This document shows positions 1-9,062 of a stretch of DNA of 64,000 bases, one piece after another. The position numbers were made by a program, and so were the translations under genes. The notes beneath the pieces are model-generated. The model was not told the origin of the DNA, made no database searches, and worked only from the letters and a program-made list of their open reading frames with translations. This stretch comes from Pseudomonas lactis (GTDB lineage Bacteria; Pseudomonadota; Gammaproteobacteria; Pseudomonadales; Pseudomonadaceae), in assembly GCF_001439845.1 (NCBI RefSeq), contig NZ_JYLO01000009.1, forward strand, positions 62,001 to 126,000. Direction: 5' to 3'. Position 1 is the first letter of the stretch, and every line of letters begins with the position of its first letter.

Positions 1-405
1 TCGCCGTACCTTACCCCGTCCTGCCAGGCCTTCCTGCGCGCGGACTACGACTACCGCCGTTCCACGGGCGAGCTGCGCCAGCGCGTGCGCGGGATTTATG
101 AGATCCCCGGCCGCGGCTACGGCGACGACCCCACGGCGCGCGTGCGCGTGGTCTCCGACCGCGACTGGGTGGTGACGCTCGACATCACCGCCGACGAGTA
201 CTACGGCGCCGAGCAGGTCAAGCGCGCGCTCGTGCGCTACCCGGTGAAGGTCACGCGGGTGGACGTCGATCCCGCCCGCAACCCCTTCGGCCTGGCGCTG
301 GACTGCTACGACGGCGCGCCCCAGCGCATCAGCGCACCGGAGCCGACTCGCCCGGCACCTGGCGGCCTGTCTCCGCAAGCGCCCCAAGGAGGAAACACCC
401 CATGA
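1..405 (+). CDS. ICE conjugation protein, TIGR03746 (PFL_4703) family, C-terminal part
   Basis: Frame 1 is open from the first base of the window to a TGA at 405, so the gene starts upstream; only the last 134 residues are present. The visible part is a soluble beta-rich segment ending in a proline-rich tail. The family is a single-pass inner-membrane component of the ICE mating channel (DUF2895, VirB8-like place in the gene order). Assignment rests on the position directly before TIGR03749 and TIGR03752 homologues and on sequence recognition. Its stop overlaps the next ATG by four bases, so the genes are translationally coupled. Confidence 0.75.
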   Translation, partial: SPYLTPSCQAFLRADYDYRRSTGELRQRVRGIYEIPGRGYGDDPTARVRVVSDRDWVVTLDITADEYYGAEQVKRALVRYPVKVTRVDVDPARNPFGLALDCYDGAPQRISAPEPTRPAPGGLSPQAPQGGNTP

Positions 406-1319
406 AGCATCCTGTACTCGTGCTGCTGGGGCTGCTGGCCGTGGCCGCGGCACCCGTCTCCCATGCTGTGGAGATTCTGCGGTGGGAACGCATGCCGCTG
501 GCGGTGCCGCTGAAGGTCGGCCAGGAGCGCATCGTGTTCATCGACCGGAACGTCCGCGTGGGCGTGCCCGCAGGCGTGGGCGAACGCCTGCGCGTGCAGA
601 GCGCAGGTGGCGCGGTGTACCTGCGCGCCAGCGAGCCGATCGAGCCCACGCGGCTGCAATTGCAGGACGCCGACACGGGCGCGCTGATCCTGCTCGACAT
701 TGCGGCCGAGCCGCCCAAAGACGGCGAAGCCGAGCTGGAGCCGGTGCGCATCGTCGAGGGCAGCAGCACCCCTGCGCGCTACGGCGATCAGCCAGGCGGT
801 GCCGATGAGGCCCCGGCACGCGCCCAGGACCAAGCAGGTACGCGGGCGACCCGGCGCGAAACCCCGGTTCCGGTCGTCCTGACGCGCTTCGCCGCGCAGA
901 ACCTCTACGCGCCGCTGCGCACTGTGGAGTCGCTGCCTGGCGTCATGCGGGTGAACCTGCGCCGTGACCTCGACCTCGGCACGCTGATGCCGACGCTGCC
1001 GGTGCGCGCGGTCGCGCTCGCGTCGTGGCGTCTGGAAGACCAGTGGGTCACGGCCGTGCGCCTGACCAACAGCAGCAGCGGCTGGGTCACGCTCGACCCG
1101 CGCGTGCTGCAAGGCGATTTCCTCACCGCCACCTTCCAGCACGAAGCGCTCGGACCGCGCGGGACGCCCGAGGACACGACCGTCCTGTACCTGGTGACGC
1201 GCGGGCACGGCCTCGCGCAATCGCTGCTGCCGGCGATCCACCGCTTCGACCCGGCCGTGCATCTGCCGCAGCGGGAAGCTGAAGCCGACGATGGCAAGGA
1301 GGCCCGCCATGCGCAGTAA
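402..1319 (+). CDS. ICE conjugation protein, TIGR03749 (PFL_4704) family
   Basis: The 305-residue product begins with a classical signal peptide (hydrophobic VLVLLGLLAVAAAPVSHA, cleavage near residue 22), so it is expected in the periplasm. The family (DUF3438) is a periplasmic part of the ICE type IV secretion apparatus, in the position of a VirB9/TraK-like outer core component. The rest is mostly beta-strand-like with a low-complexity linker around residues 125-150. The start overlaps the upstream stop (ATGA), and a GGAGG sequence precedes it. Function beyond mating-pair formation is inferred from family and order. Confidence 0.8.
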   Translation: MKHPVLVLLGLLAVAAAPVSHAVEILRWERMPLAVPLKVGQERIVFIDRNVRVGVPAGVGERLRVQSAGGAVYLRASEPIEPTRLQLQDADTGALILLDIAAEPPKDGEAELEPVRIVEGSSTPARYGDQPGGADEAPARAQDQAGTRATRRETPVPVVLTRFAAQNLYAPLRTVESLPGVMRVNLRRDLDLGTLMPTLPVRAVALASWRLEDQWVTAVRLTNSSSGWVTLDPRVLQGDFLTATFQHEALGPRGTPEDTTVLYLVTRGHGLAQSLLPAIHRFDPAVHLPQREAEADDGKEARHAQ

Positions 1320-2727
1320 CGGCTTGCTCAAGTGGCTGATGATCCCGGTCGCCTTGCTGGTGCTGTTCGTTGCCATCCGGCTGTTCTCCGGTGGAAGCAC
1401 GTCGGCACCGCCCGCCGCGGATGCTGGCTCCAAGCTCACGCCCGAGGAAATGAAGGCGTTGGGCATCGAAGGCGATACCCCGCGCGATACCGTGGCAACG
1501 CTCGTCGCCCAGGTGAAACAGTTGCGCACCGAGCTTCAGACCGCGCTGACCGACAACAAGTCGCAGCGCGAGGAAAACCAGCGGCTGCGCCAGCGGGAGA
1601 ACTCCATTGATCAGCGCATCAATTCGGCCCTCGAATCCGAGCGCTCCAACCTGCGCCGCGACCAGGAACAGGCGGCCAGCGCGCGCCAGCAGACCGAGGG
1701 GCTGCTCGCCGACCTGCAGCGGCGCCTGGACAGCATTGGCGGGCGCGGCGGCGGTCACGCTGATCTGCCGGTGGGCCTGGGGCTGCGCGGCGGCGACGAG
1801 GCCGGCATGGAAGGCGGCATGCGCTGGGTCGAACCGGACGACGCGAAGAAGGCCGAGGGCCGCAATGGCAGTCGTGGCGCAGGCAGCGGCATGAGCTTCC
1901 CGACGAGCTTCGGCCCGGCACAAAGCACACTGGAAACCACCGCGGAAACCGTGGCGAACGCCGGCGCAGGTGCGGCAGGCGTCAAGAGCGCCAAGCCGGT
2001 CTATACCGTGCCGACCAACTCGACACTGATGGGCTCCGTGGCGATGACGGCGCTGATTGGGCGCGTGCCGATCGACGGGACGGTGAACGATCCGTACCCC
2101 TTCAAGGTGCTGGTCGGGCCGGACAATCTGACTGCCAACGGCATCGACATTCCCGACGTGGCCGGCGCGGTGTTCTCCGGAACCGCATCGGGCGACTGGA
2201 CGCTCTCGTGCGTGCGCGGCCAGGTTCGCAGCATCACCTTCGTCTTCAACGACGGCACGATCCGCACGATTCCCGAAGACCGCGAAGGCAACCAGCAGAA
2301 CAACCAGCAGCGCGACGGCCTGGGCTGGATCAGCGACCCGCACGGCATCCCGTGCGTCAGCGGCGAACGGCGCAGCAACGCCCAGCAGTACCTCGGGTCG
2401 CAAGCTCTGATCACCGCGGCCGGAGCCGGCGTGGCCTCGCTCATCGAGAGCGACAGCGGCCGCATGTCCTACGTCGGCTCGGACGGCGCCATCGGCACCG
2501 TGGGCATCAGCGGCAAGGAAGCAGTCGGCCAGATCCTCGCGGGCGGCGTCCGGGACATGTCGACCTGGGTCAACAAGCTCTACGGACAGGCTTTCGCCGC
2601 CGTCTATGTGCAGCCAGGCGCCAAGGTCGCCGTCCACCTCGAAAAGCCGCTGGCCATCGATCACGACCCCGAAGGCCGGCGCGTCGATCACCGTGCAGGA
2701 GAAAGCCATGCGCTCGAACTCGATTAA
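1309..2727 (+). CDS. ICE conjugation protein, TIGR03752 (PFL_4705) family
   Basis: The 472-residue product has an N-terminal membrane anchor (about residues 6-25), then a long charged coiled coil rich in Gln, Arg and Glu (about 60-145) and a C-terminal beta domain with small-residue turns. This is the architecture of VirB10/TraB proteins that span the periplasm. I chose ATG 1309, preceded by AAGGAGG at a good distance, over the ATG at 1291, which lies before that ribosome binding site. It overlaps the end of the previous gene by 11 bases and the next gene by 20. Confidence 0.8.
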   Translation: MRSNGLLKWLMIPVALLVLFVAIRLFSGGSTSAPPAADAGSKLTPEEMKALGIEGDTPRDTVATLVAQVKQLRTELQTALTDNKSQREENQRLRQRENSIDQRINSALESERSNLRRDQEQAASARQQTEGLLADLQRRLDSIGGRGGGHADLPVGLGLRGGDEAGMEGGMRWVEPDDAKKAEGRNGSRGAGSGMSFPTSFGPAQSTLETTAETVANAGAGAAGVKSAKPVYTVPTNSTLMGSVAMTALIGRVPIDGTVNDPYPFKVLVGPDNLTANGIDIPDVAGAVFSGTASGDWTLSCVRGQVRSITFVFNDGTIRTIPEDREGNQQNNQQRDGLGWISDPHGIPCVSGERRSNAQQYLGSQALITAAGAGVASLIESDSGRMSYVGSDGAIGTVGISGKEAVGQILAGGVRDMSTWVNKLYGQAFAAVYVQPGAKVAVHLEKPLAIDHDPEGRRVDHRAGESHALELD

Positions 2728-3148
2728 GGGCCTCGCGCTGGCCGCGGCCGTCGCCGTGCTCAGCGGTTGCGCCACCAGCAAGGAAGAACTGCTGACCCAT
2801 AGCGACCGCACCATGATGGACATCTGGCAGCAGGAAACGGGTGGCGGCGGCAGTGGCACCGGCCAGGTCGCGCGCCGGCAGTTGCTCGACGCGCGCCAGA
2901 GCCTGCGCCGGCCGCTGACCGACGCCGATGTGCAGGCTGCGCCCGTCGAGCAGATGCGCTACACGCGCACGGCGCGCAACGAGGTTTATCGCCAGTTCCA
3001 GCGCCTGCCCAACCCCGATCTCGTCATGTATGTGTACCCGCACCTGGCGGGCACGGACCCCGTGCCGGTTCCGGGCTACACGACGGTCTTCCCCCTGTAC
3101 CAGCGCGTGCAGTACGCCATGCCCGGTGAACGGCTGGAGGACTATTGA
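2708..3148 (+). CDS. ICE conjugation lipoprotein, TIGR03751 family
   Basis: The 146-residue product starts MRSNSIKGLALAAAVAVLSGC, a lipoprotein signal with a LSGC lipobox, so Cys21 is the expected lipidated residue. It corresponds to the VirB7/TraV-like outer-membrane lipoprotein of this ICE family. ATG 2708 was chosen because only that start gives the signal peptide; longer in-frame starts lie inside the upstream gene. The gene overlaps its neighbours at both ends (20 bases upstream, one base with the ATPase ATG), as expected for a coupled mating-pore operon. Confidence 0.8.
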   Translation: MRSNSIKGLALAAAVAVLSGCATSKEELLTHSDRTMMDIWQQETGGGGSGTGQVARRQLLDARQSLRRPLTDADVQAAPVEQMRYTRTARNEVYRQFQRLPNPDLVMYVYPHLAGTDPVPVPGYTTVFPLYQRVQYAMPGERLEDY

Positions 3149-6024
3149 TGCGCTGGGAACTTCCCTGGCCGAAGCTGGCCGCATCCGGCACCGGCGACGA
3201 AGAGAAGCCGGACGGCTGGCAGCGCCACGTCGAGGCCTTGCGCCAGGCCGGCGTCCCTGAACCCGGCGCAGCGGTCCAGGGCCGCAGGCCGGCGACGGTA
3301 GCCGACGAGCAGGCGCTGTACGACGTCGCGCCGTCGTTCGCGGAACTGCTGCCTTGGGTGGAGTTCTTGCCGCAGTCGAAGTCCATGCTGCTGGAGGATG
3401 GGCAGTCGGTCGCTGCCTTCTACGAGCTGGTGCCGCTGGGCACCGAGGGGCGGGAGCCCGGCTGGCTCGCGCATGCCCGCGATGCCTTGGAGAACGCGCT
3501 CCAGGACTCGTTCGATGAGCTGGACGAAAACCCCTGGGTACTCCAGCTCTATGCCCAGGACGAGCCCAGCTTCGACCAGTACATGCAGACCCTGCGCGAC
3601 TACGTGCAGCCGCGTGCCCGCGGCACCGCTTTCACCGAGTTCTACTTGCGCTTCTTCGGCCACCACCTGCGCGCGGTCGCCAAGCCGGGCGGCCTGTTCG
3701 AGGACACGGTGGTCACGCGGCTGCGCTGGCGCGGCCAGACGCGGCGGGTGCGCATGGTGATCTATCGCCGTGCAACTGGGCAGGCAAGCCGCCGCGGCCA
3801 GACGCCCGAGCAGATGCTGAACATCGTCTGCGACCGCCTGTGCGGCGGCCTGGCGAACGCCGGCATCCAGGCACGGCGCATGGTCGCAGCCGACGTCCAC
3901 GACTGGCTGCTGCGGTGGTTCAATCCGCGCCCGGCGATGCTTGGACCGAGTGCAGAGGACCGGGAGCGCTTCTACGCGCTGGCGCGCTACCCCGACAGCA
4001 CCGAAGAAAGCGAGGCCGGCGAAATCGAGCTGGCGAGCGGGCGGGATTTCAGCCAGCGGCTGTTCTTCGGCCAGCCACGCTCCGACGTGGAGCACGGCAC
4101 CTGGTATTTCGACGGCATGCCGCACCGCGTGCTGATCACCGACCGGCTGCGCATGCCGCCCGGCACCGGACACCTGACCGGCGAGACCCGCAAAGGGGAT
4201 GCCATCAACACGCTGTTCGACCAGATGCCGGAAGACACCTTGCTGTGTCTCACGATGGTCGCCACGCCGCAGGATGTCCTGGAAGCGGATCTCAACCACC
4301 TGGCGAAGAAGGCCGTGGGCGAGACGCTGGCGTCGGAGCAGACGTTGAAGGACGTGCAGGAAGCCCGCTCCCTCATCGGCAGCGCACACAAGCTCTACCG
4401 GGGGACGCTGGCATTCTACCTGCGCGGACGCGACGAAGCGGAACTGGACCGGCGCGGCCTGGACCTGGCGAACGTGATGCTCAATGCTGGCTTGCAGCCG
4501 GTGCGCGAGGACGACGAGGTGGCGCCGCTCAACAGCTACTTGCGGTGGCTGCCATGCTGCTACAACCCCGGCCAGGATCGGCGCAAGTGGTACACCCAAC
4601 TGATGTTCGCTCAGCACGCGGCGAACCTGTCGCCGGTGTGGGGCCGCGCTCAAGGTACGGGGCACCCGGGCATCACGATGTTCAACCGCGGTGGCGGGCC
4701 GATCACCTTCGACCCGCTCAGCCGCCTGGATCGGCAGATGAACGCCCATCTGTTCCTGTTCGGCCCCACCGGCTCCGGCAAGAGCGCCACGCTCAACAAC
4801 CTCTTGAATCAGGTCACGGCCATCTACCGACCGCGGCTGTTCATCGTGGAGGCTGGCAACAGCTTCGGCCTGTTCAGCGACTTCGCACGCATGCTCGGGC
4901 TGACGGTAAACCGGGTCAAGCTGGCCCCAGGTTCGGGCATCAGCCTCGCGCCATTCGCAGACGCGCGTCGGCTGATCGAGACGCCCAGCGACGTGCAGAC
5001 GCTCGACGCCGACGCGCTGGATGAAGACCCGCCACCAGATGCCTCGGCCATGGAGGCGGACGAGCAGCGCGACGTGCTCGGCGAACTGGAGATCACGGCG
5101 CGGCTGATGATCACGGGCGGAGAGGACAAGGAGGAAGCCCGGATGACGCGGGCTGACCGCTCGCTGATCCGTCAGTGCATCCTCGACGCCGCCGAGCACT
5201 GCGTGGCCGACAAACGCACGGTGCTTACGCGCGACGTGCGCAACGCGTTGCGCGCCCGCGGCCAGGACCCGACGCTGCCCGAAATGCGCCGCGTGCGGCT
5301 GCTGGAGATGGCGGATGCGATGGACATGTTCTGTCAAGGCACGGACGGCGAAATGTTCGACCGCGACGGCACGCCGTGGCCCGAAGCCGACATCACCTTG
5401 GTTGACCTCGCGACATACGCCCGCGAGGGCTACAACGCGCAGCTCTCCATCGCTTACATCAGCCTGATCAGCACGGTGAACAACATCGCCGAGCGCGACC
5501 AATACCTGGGACGCCCGATCATCAACGTCACCGACGAAGGCCACATCATCACGAAGAACCCGCTGCTCGCGCCCTACGTCGTGAAAATTACAAAGATGTG
5601 GAGGAAATTGGGGGCCTGGTTCTGGCTCGCGACGCAGAACATCGACGACCTGCCGCGCGCCGCGGAGCCCATGCTCAACATGATCGAGTGGTGGATCTGT
5701 CTCAGCATGCCGCCCGATGAAGTTGAGAAGATCGCGCGGTTCCGCGAACTCTCGCCCGCGCAGAAGGCGCTGATGCTTTCGGCGCGCAAGGAAGCGGGGA
5801 AATTCACCGAAGGCGTCATCCTCTCCAAGAGCATGGAAGTGCTGTTCCGCGCCGTGCCGCCGTCCCTGTACCTCGCCCTCGCGCAGACAGAACCCGAGGA
5901 GAAGGCCGAACGCTACCAGCTCATGCAGCAGTACGGCTGCACCGAACTGGAAGCGGCTTTCAAGGTGGCCGAGAAGATCGACCAGGCCCGCGGCATCGAG
6001 TCGCCGGCCCTGGAACTGTCGTAA
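3148..6024 (+). CDS. Conjugative transfer ATPase, VirB4/TraC-like (TIGR03744, PFL_4706 family)
   Basis: This 958-residue protein is the VirB4-type ATPase that powers pilus assembly and substrate transfer at the inner membrane. A Walker A motif GPTGSGKS lies at residues 539-546 and a Walker B-like segment ending in Asp796-Glu797 (NVTDEGH) follows; the N-terminal half is the VirB4 N domain. Length fits the family. ATG 3148 shares its A with the TGA of the lipoprotein gene. A TTG three bases earlier is less likely. The next gene follows after 13 bases in the same operon. Confidence 0.92.
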   Translation: MRWELPWPKLAASGTGDEEKPDGWQRHVEALRQAGVPEPGAAVQGRRPATVADEQALYDVAPSFAELLPWVEFLPQSKSMLLEDGQSVAAFYELVPLGTEGREPGWLAHARDALENALQDSFDELDENPWVLQLYAQDEPSFDQYMQTLRDYVQPRARGTAFTEFYLRFFGHHLRAVAKPGGLFEDTVVTRLRWRGQTRRVRMVIYRRATGQASRRGQTPEQMLNIVCDRLCGGLANAGIQARRMVAADVHDWLLRWFNPRPAMLGPSAEDRERFYALARYPDSTEESEAGEIELASGRDFSQRLFFGQPRSDVEHGTWYFDGMPHRVLITDRLRMPPGTGHLTGETRKGDAINTLFDQMPEDTLLCLTMVATPQDVLEADLNHLAKKAVGETLASEQTLKDVQEARSLIGSAHKLYRGTLAFYLRGRDEAELDRRGLDLANVMLNAGLQPVREDDEVAPLNSYLRWLPCCYNPGQDRRKWYTQLMFAQHAANLSPVWGRAQGTGHPGITMFNRGGGPITFDPLSRLDRQMNAHLFLFGPTGSGKSATLNNLLNQVTAIYRPRLFIVEAGNSFGLFSDFARMLGLTVNRVKLAPGSGISLAPFADARRLIETPSDVQTLDADALDEDPPPDASAMEADEQRDVLGELEITARLMITGGEDKEEARMTRADRSLIRQCILDAAEHCVADKRTVLTRDVRNALRARGQDPTLPEMRRVRLLEMADAMDMFCQGTDGEMFDRDGTPWPEADITLVDLATYAREGYNAQLSIAYISLISTVNNIAERDQYLGRPIINVTDEGHIITKNPLLAPYVVKITKMWRKLGAWFWLATQNIDDLPRAAEPMLNMIEWWICLSMPPDEVEKIARFRELSPAQKALMLSARKEAGKFTEGVILSKSMEVLFRAVPPSLYLALAQTEPEEKAERYQLMQQYGCTELEAAFKVAEKIDQARGIESPALELS

Positions 6025-6037
6025 ACCGGAGAACGCC

Positions 6038-6823
6038 ATGGAACAGAAACGTCCTTCCATTCCGATGCAGGTCCAGGCGTTCCGCCGTCGCCGCTGGCGG
6101 CCTCGCTGGCCCTGGGTATTGGCTGCTGCGCTGGTCGCGCTGCTGCTGATCTGGCTGGTGTCCCGGACGCCCGGCGAATCCTCAGCGCCGTCGCGCGCGC
6201 CGGTCAGCACGGCGCAGGTCGCTGGGCCACCCTGGCAGATGGGCAACCCGGAAGGCCGTTTCACGCTGACGCTCTATGCCGACCTGGAATGCCCGTTCTG
6301 CCGGGAGTATTTCCCGCAGCTCAAGCGCTGGGTCGGCAACAACACCGACGTGGCGCTGCAATGGCATCACCAGCCGCTGGCCGCGCACGAGCCTGCCGCG
6401 TCGGCCGAGGCACGTCTGGCCGAGTGCGCCGCCGAAGCGGGCGGGCATGCGGCGTTCTGGCAGGCGGTCGAATGGGTCTATGCCCACACGCGCAGCGACG
6501 GCCAGGGCTTGCCCGATGGCTTGCGTTACCCCGAAACAACGTCAGCCATCGAACAGTGCATGGCTAGCGAGCGCCCCAACGTGGCCATCCGCGCGCAGGC
6601 CGCGGAAGCCACCAAGAGCGGCGTGACCGCCACGCCGTCGCTGCGACTGCTCGATCGCCAGACGGGCCAGGCCATCCTGTTGCAGGGGCCGATCGAGGGC
6701 GATGCCTTGCTCTCGGCCATGGACCTGCTGGTGGCCGGGGAAATGGCCAGCGACGCGCCGGGTTCGCCCGCCACCCCCACATCCGAAATGCCTGCCGACG
6801 TTGTCGGCGACATGCCCAGGTAG
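6038..6823 (+). CDS. Membrane-anchored Dsb-like thioredoxin-fold protein
   Basis: The 261-residue protein has one N-terminal membrane segment (about 25-42) followed by a DsbA/DsbG-type thioredoxin fold in the periplasm. The active site is C85-P-F-C88 in the context YADLECPFC, typical of DSBA oxidoreductases. In this ICE family the gene always follows the VirB4 ATPase and probably forms or isomerises disulfides in the Cys-rich mating proteins encoded downstream (9063-10460 is Cys-rich). The tail after residue 240 is proline and methionine rich and looks disordered. Confidence 0.85.
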   Translation: MEQKRPSIPMQVQAFRRRRWRPRWPWVLAAALVALLLIWLVSRTPGESSAPSRAPVSTAQVAGPPWQMGNPEGRFTLTLYADLECPFCREYFPQLKRWVGNNTDVALQWHHQPLAAHEPAASAEARLAECAAEAGGHAAFWQAVEWVYAHTRSDGQGLPDGLRYPETTSAIEQCMASERPNVAIRAQAAEATKSGVTATPSLRLLDRQTGQAILLQGPIEGDALLSAMDLLVAGEMASDAPGSPATPTSEMPADVVGDMPR

Positions 6824-6900
6824 CCCTCGGTCTTGAAGGCTACGGCGCGGCTCGCCGCGCTGACCGCTACCCGTTCGCTTTCGCATCCTGGCCGCGAACA

Positions 6901-6967
6901 ATCACCGCCGCGCGGTGATGGATGCACCTTGTTCCGCTGTTTCCATCCCCAGGAGGGCTTGCCCTCC
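6901..6967. repeat. Two small hairpins in the radC leader
   Basis: Two perfect inverted repeats lie in the 182-base gap before radC: ATCACCGC/GCGGTGAT with a 3-base loop at 6901-6919 and GGAGGGC/GCCCTCC with a 2-base loop at 6952-6967. Neither is followed by a T run, so they are not clear terminators. No other feature is seen in this gap. Confidence 0.5.
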
Positions 6968-7005
6968 CAGGGTGGCGCCCTCCGCTCACTTTCTGGAGGT
7001 CCGCC

Positions 7006-7500
7006 ATGTCTCTCGTCGCCAACGACTCCTGCGTGGAGCCACGTTTTGCCCCCATGTCCCAATCCGATGACTGGATCATCCGGCAAGCCATCGCGCTGCT
7101 GGAGCAGCGGGTCTTCAAGAAGGGGCCATCCCTGGAGAGGCCTGCCGCCGTCAAGGACTACCTGCGCCTGAAACTGGCCGCCGAGCCCAATGAAGTCTTC
7201 GCCATCGTGTTCCTCAACAGCATGCACGAGGTGCTGGCCTACGAGCCGATGTTCAGAGGCACGATCCATTCGACCTCGGTGCATGCGCGTCCGATCGTGC
7301 AGCGTGCCTTGGAACTGAATGCGGCAGCGGTCATTTTTTCTCACCAACACCCTTCGGGCTGCACGGAGCCGTCGAGCGCGGACCGTGCGTTGACCCAAAC
7401 GCTGAGGGCCGCGTTGTCGCTGATCGACGTGAGGGTGCTGGATCACCTCATCGTCGGCCAGGGCACGCCGTACTCGTTCGCGGAATCCGGCCTGCTGTAG
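7006..7500 (+). CDS. radC: RadC-family JAB/MPN domain protein
   Basis: The 164-residue product is a short RadC form made almost only of the JAB1/MPN metalloprotease-like domain. The zinc motif H113-x-H115-x10-D126 (SHQHPSG...AD) is complete. RadC copies are standard on ICEs and genomic islands; their biochemical role is unproven, with a link to single-strand DNA or recombination proposed. Start ATG 7006 has TGGAGG at a good distance; longer in-frame starts run into the hairpin leader. A strong terminator follows, so this gene ends the first transfer operon. Confidence 0.88.
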   Translation: MSLVANDSCVEPRFAPMSQSDDWIIRQAIALLEQRVFKKGPSLERPAAVKDYLRLKLAAEPNEVFAIVFLNSMHEVLAYEPMFRGTIHSTSVHARPIVQRALELNAAAVIFSHQHPSGCTEPSSADRALTQTLRAALSLIDVRVLDHLIVGQGTPYSFAESGLL

Positions 7501-7525
7501 CGACGGCATCGGCTCCCTGATCCAC

Positions 7526-7550
7526 GCGGAGGCTTCGGCCTCCGCTTTTT
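7526..7550 (+). terminator. Rho-independent terminator after radC
   Basis: An 8-bp stem GCGGAGGC/GCCTCCGC closes on a TTCG tetraloop and is followed by five T residues. This is a textbook intrinsic terminator and separates the radC-containing operon from the second transfer operon starting at 7663. Confidence 0.92.
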
Positions 7551-7662
7551 CATGGGCGCGAGACAAGCAGGTATGCGGGCAGTGCGCGATGCGCATTGTT
7601 TGTTGGGGCCGCGTCGGCTTCGCGTTTGACTACTGCTCTGATCAACTTCAAGGGCACGCGAC

Positions 7663-8109
7663 ATGACAGCATCCCTTTCCAGGTTCGCGCCGGGCTGGCG
7701 AACCCTCGGCCGGGCCGTGGCGCTGCCGGCAGCCCTGGCCGTTTTCAGCCCGGCCACCTTCGCCGCCGACGTGGTGGTCGTCACCGACAGCCGCCACCCG
7801 GTCAAGACCATGGGCGGCGAGCGGCTGATCGAGCTGGACGAAGCCCACAGGATTGAAGCGGAGCTTTCCGCGGGACTGCCCACCGACCCCGAACAGGCGA
7901 CGGCCATCGTCAAGCGCCGGCTGAATGGCGGCGGTGCCGATCTGCAGCGACGCATCGCTTCCGCATACCAAGGCGTTACCGACGCATGGAGCCTCGGCAT
8001 CACCAGCCTCCCGGCCGTGGTGGTGGACAGGCGCTATGTGGTCTATGGCGAGCCGGATGTGGCTCGCGCTGTCGCGCGCATCGAGCAGCACCGGAGGACC
8101 CAGCCGTGA
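7663..8109 (+). CDS. ICE conjugation protein, TIGR03757 (PFL_4709) family
   Basis: The 148-residue secreted protein has a signal peptide ending near residue 34 (FSPATFAAD). The family has a small thioredoxin-like or glutaredoxin-like periplasmic fold (compare LPAVVVDRRYVVYGEPDV near the end, the usual cis-proline and C-terminal strand region) but I see no CxxC. It opens the second transfer operon, with AAGGG before the ATG, and its stop overlaps the GTG of the next gene. The precise role in mating is unknown. Confidence 0.78.
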   Translation: MTASLSRFAPGWRTLGRAVALPAALAVFSPATFAADVVVVTDSRHPVKTMGGERLIELDEAHRIEAELSAGLPTDPEQATAIVKRRLNGGGADLQRRIASAYQGVTDAWSLGITSLPAVVVDRRYVVYGEPDVARAVARIEQHRRTQP

Positions 8110-9053
8110 CCCGACCATTCGACCTGATGCGCCGCCTGCGCGCTGGCGTGGCTTCGTTGCTGCTGCTCAGCGCCACGGGCAGCTACGCCCTCAATACAGC
8201 GACCATCATCGGCTCGGTGGCATCGCCCGATTGCCTCGAATACCGCGTCGTCGGCATCTGCTACTGGCTCTACTGCACATGGACGGGCTGCACCGTGCGC
8301 ACGTCGATCAAGGTGCGCCACTACATCCCCGATGCAGTGGTGTCGTCGTACTCGAATACCGGAGAAAACCCCTGGGTCGAAGTCCAGGCAATGAGCACGC
8401 CCAACCCGTCCGCCCAAGCTGGCGGCGACGGAACGACGAACGAGGATCACGAAAACAGCCTCGCCAAATTCAAGAACGCGGATGTCATCGGTCACCCCGG
8501 CGCAGAGGTGTTCAACCAGTTCGTCTCTTCGTCAGGCTACTTCTGTGAGGGCGCGGGCACGGCGTTTATGCCGTACTTGCTCAGCACCCTGGATACGCTG
8601 GCCTGGCGCTACAACGTGCCCGAGATGGCCTACCCGGAAGCGCTGATTCCGGGCCGGCGCGAAGTCGGTGCCCGTACCACGATGAATCTCTGGGGCAACG
8701 TGTATCCCCGTGGCGGCTTCCTGCACCAGACCGACGACTTCAAGGCCGGCGCAGTGGTGGCCCAGCGTGCGGGCGATGTGGTCACGCGCCGCGGGCAGAT
8801 CCACGTCTATCAGCCGTTGCTTGCCAACTCCCGTGACGGCTACTGGCCGGCCGGCGCGCTGATGGAGGGCGAGGCCTCGACCGGCAAGTGGCAAGAACTC
8901 ACGCCCGTCCTGTCCTCGTCCTGCACGGTCTTCCCGCGCAGCGGCTTCCTTACCCAGGCCCAGCAAGGCGACTACGCATGGGCGCTGTGGCGGCCGTATG
9001 CCTGCTGCGAGCGCCGGGGCCAGGTGTTCCTGGGCAGCGTCGATTTCCTCTGA
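8106..9053 (+). CDS. ICE conjugation protein, TIGR03756 (PFL_4710) family, TraU-like
   Basis: The 315-residue product starts at GTG 8106 overlapping the previous stop (GTGA); an internal ATG at 8127 is an alternative. A signal peptide precedes a Cys-rich periplasmic domain (CLEYRVVGICYWLYCTWTGC), the hallmark of TraU-type F-pilus assembly proteins whose disulfides need a Dsb partner. The Dsb-like gene of the same element at 6038 is a plausible helper. Confidence in family is high, in mechanism moderate. Confidence 0.8.
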   Translation: MTRPFDLMRRLRAGVASLLLLSATGSYALNTATIIGSVASPDCLEYRVVGICYWLYCTWTGCTVRTSIKVRHYIPDAVVSSYSNTGENPWVEVQAMSTPNPSAQAGGDGTTNEDHENSLAKFKNADVIGHPGAEVFNQFVSSSGYFCEGAGTAFMPYLLSTLDTLAWRYNVPEMAYPEALIPGRREVGARTTMNLWGNVYPRGGFLHQTDDFKAGAVVAQRAGDVVTRRGQIHVYQPLLANSRDGYWPAGALMEGEASTGKWQELTPVLSSSCTVFPRSGFLTQAQQGDYAWALWRPYACCERRGQVFLGSVDFL

Positions 9054-9062
9054 GGGGGTGCC

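Noticed and set aside
3142-6264. 1040-residue open frame on the minus strand
   Set aside because: It lies opposite the VirB4-like ATPase and part of the Dsb-like gene, has His/Arg/Gln-rich shadow composition of high-GC antisense frames, and no domain.
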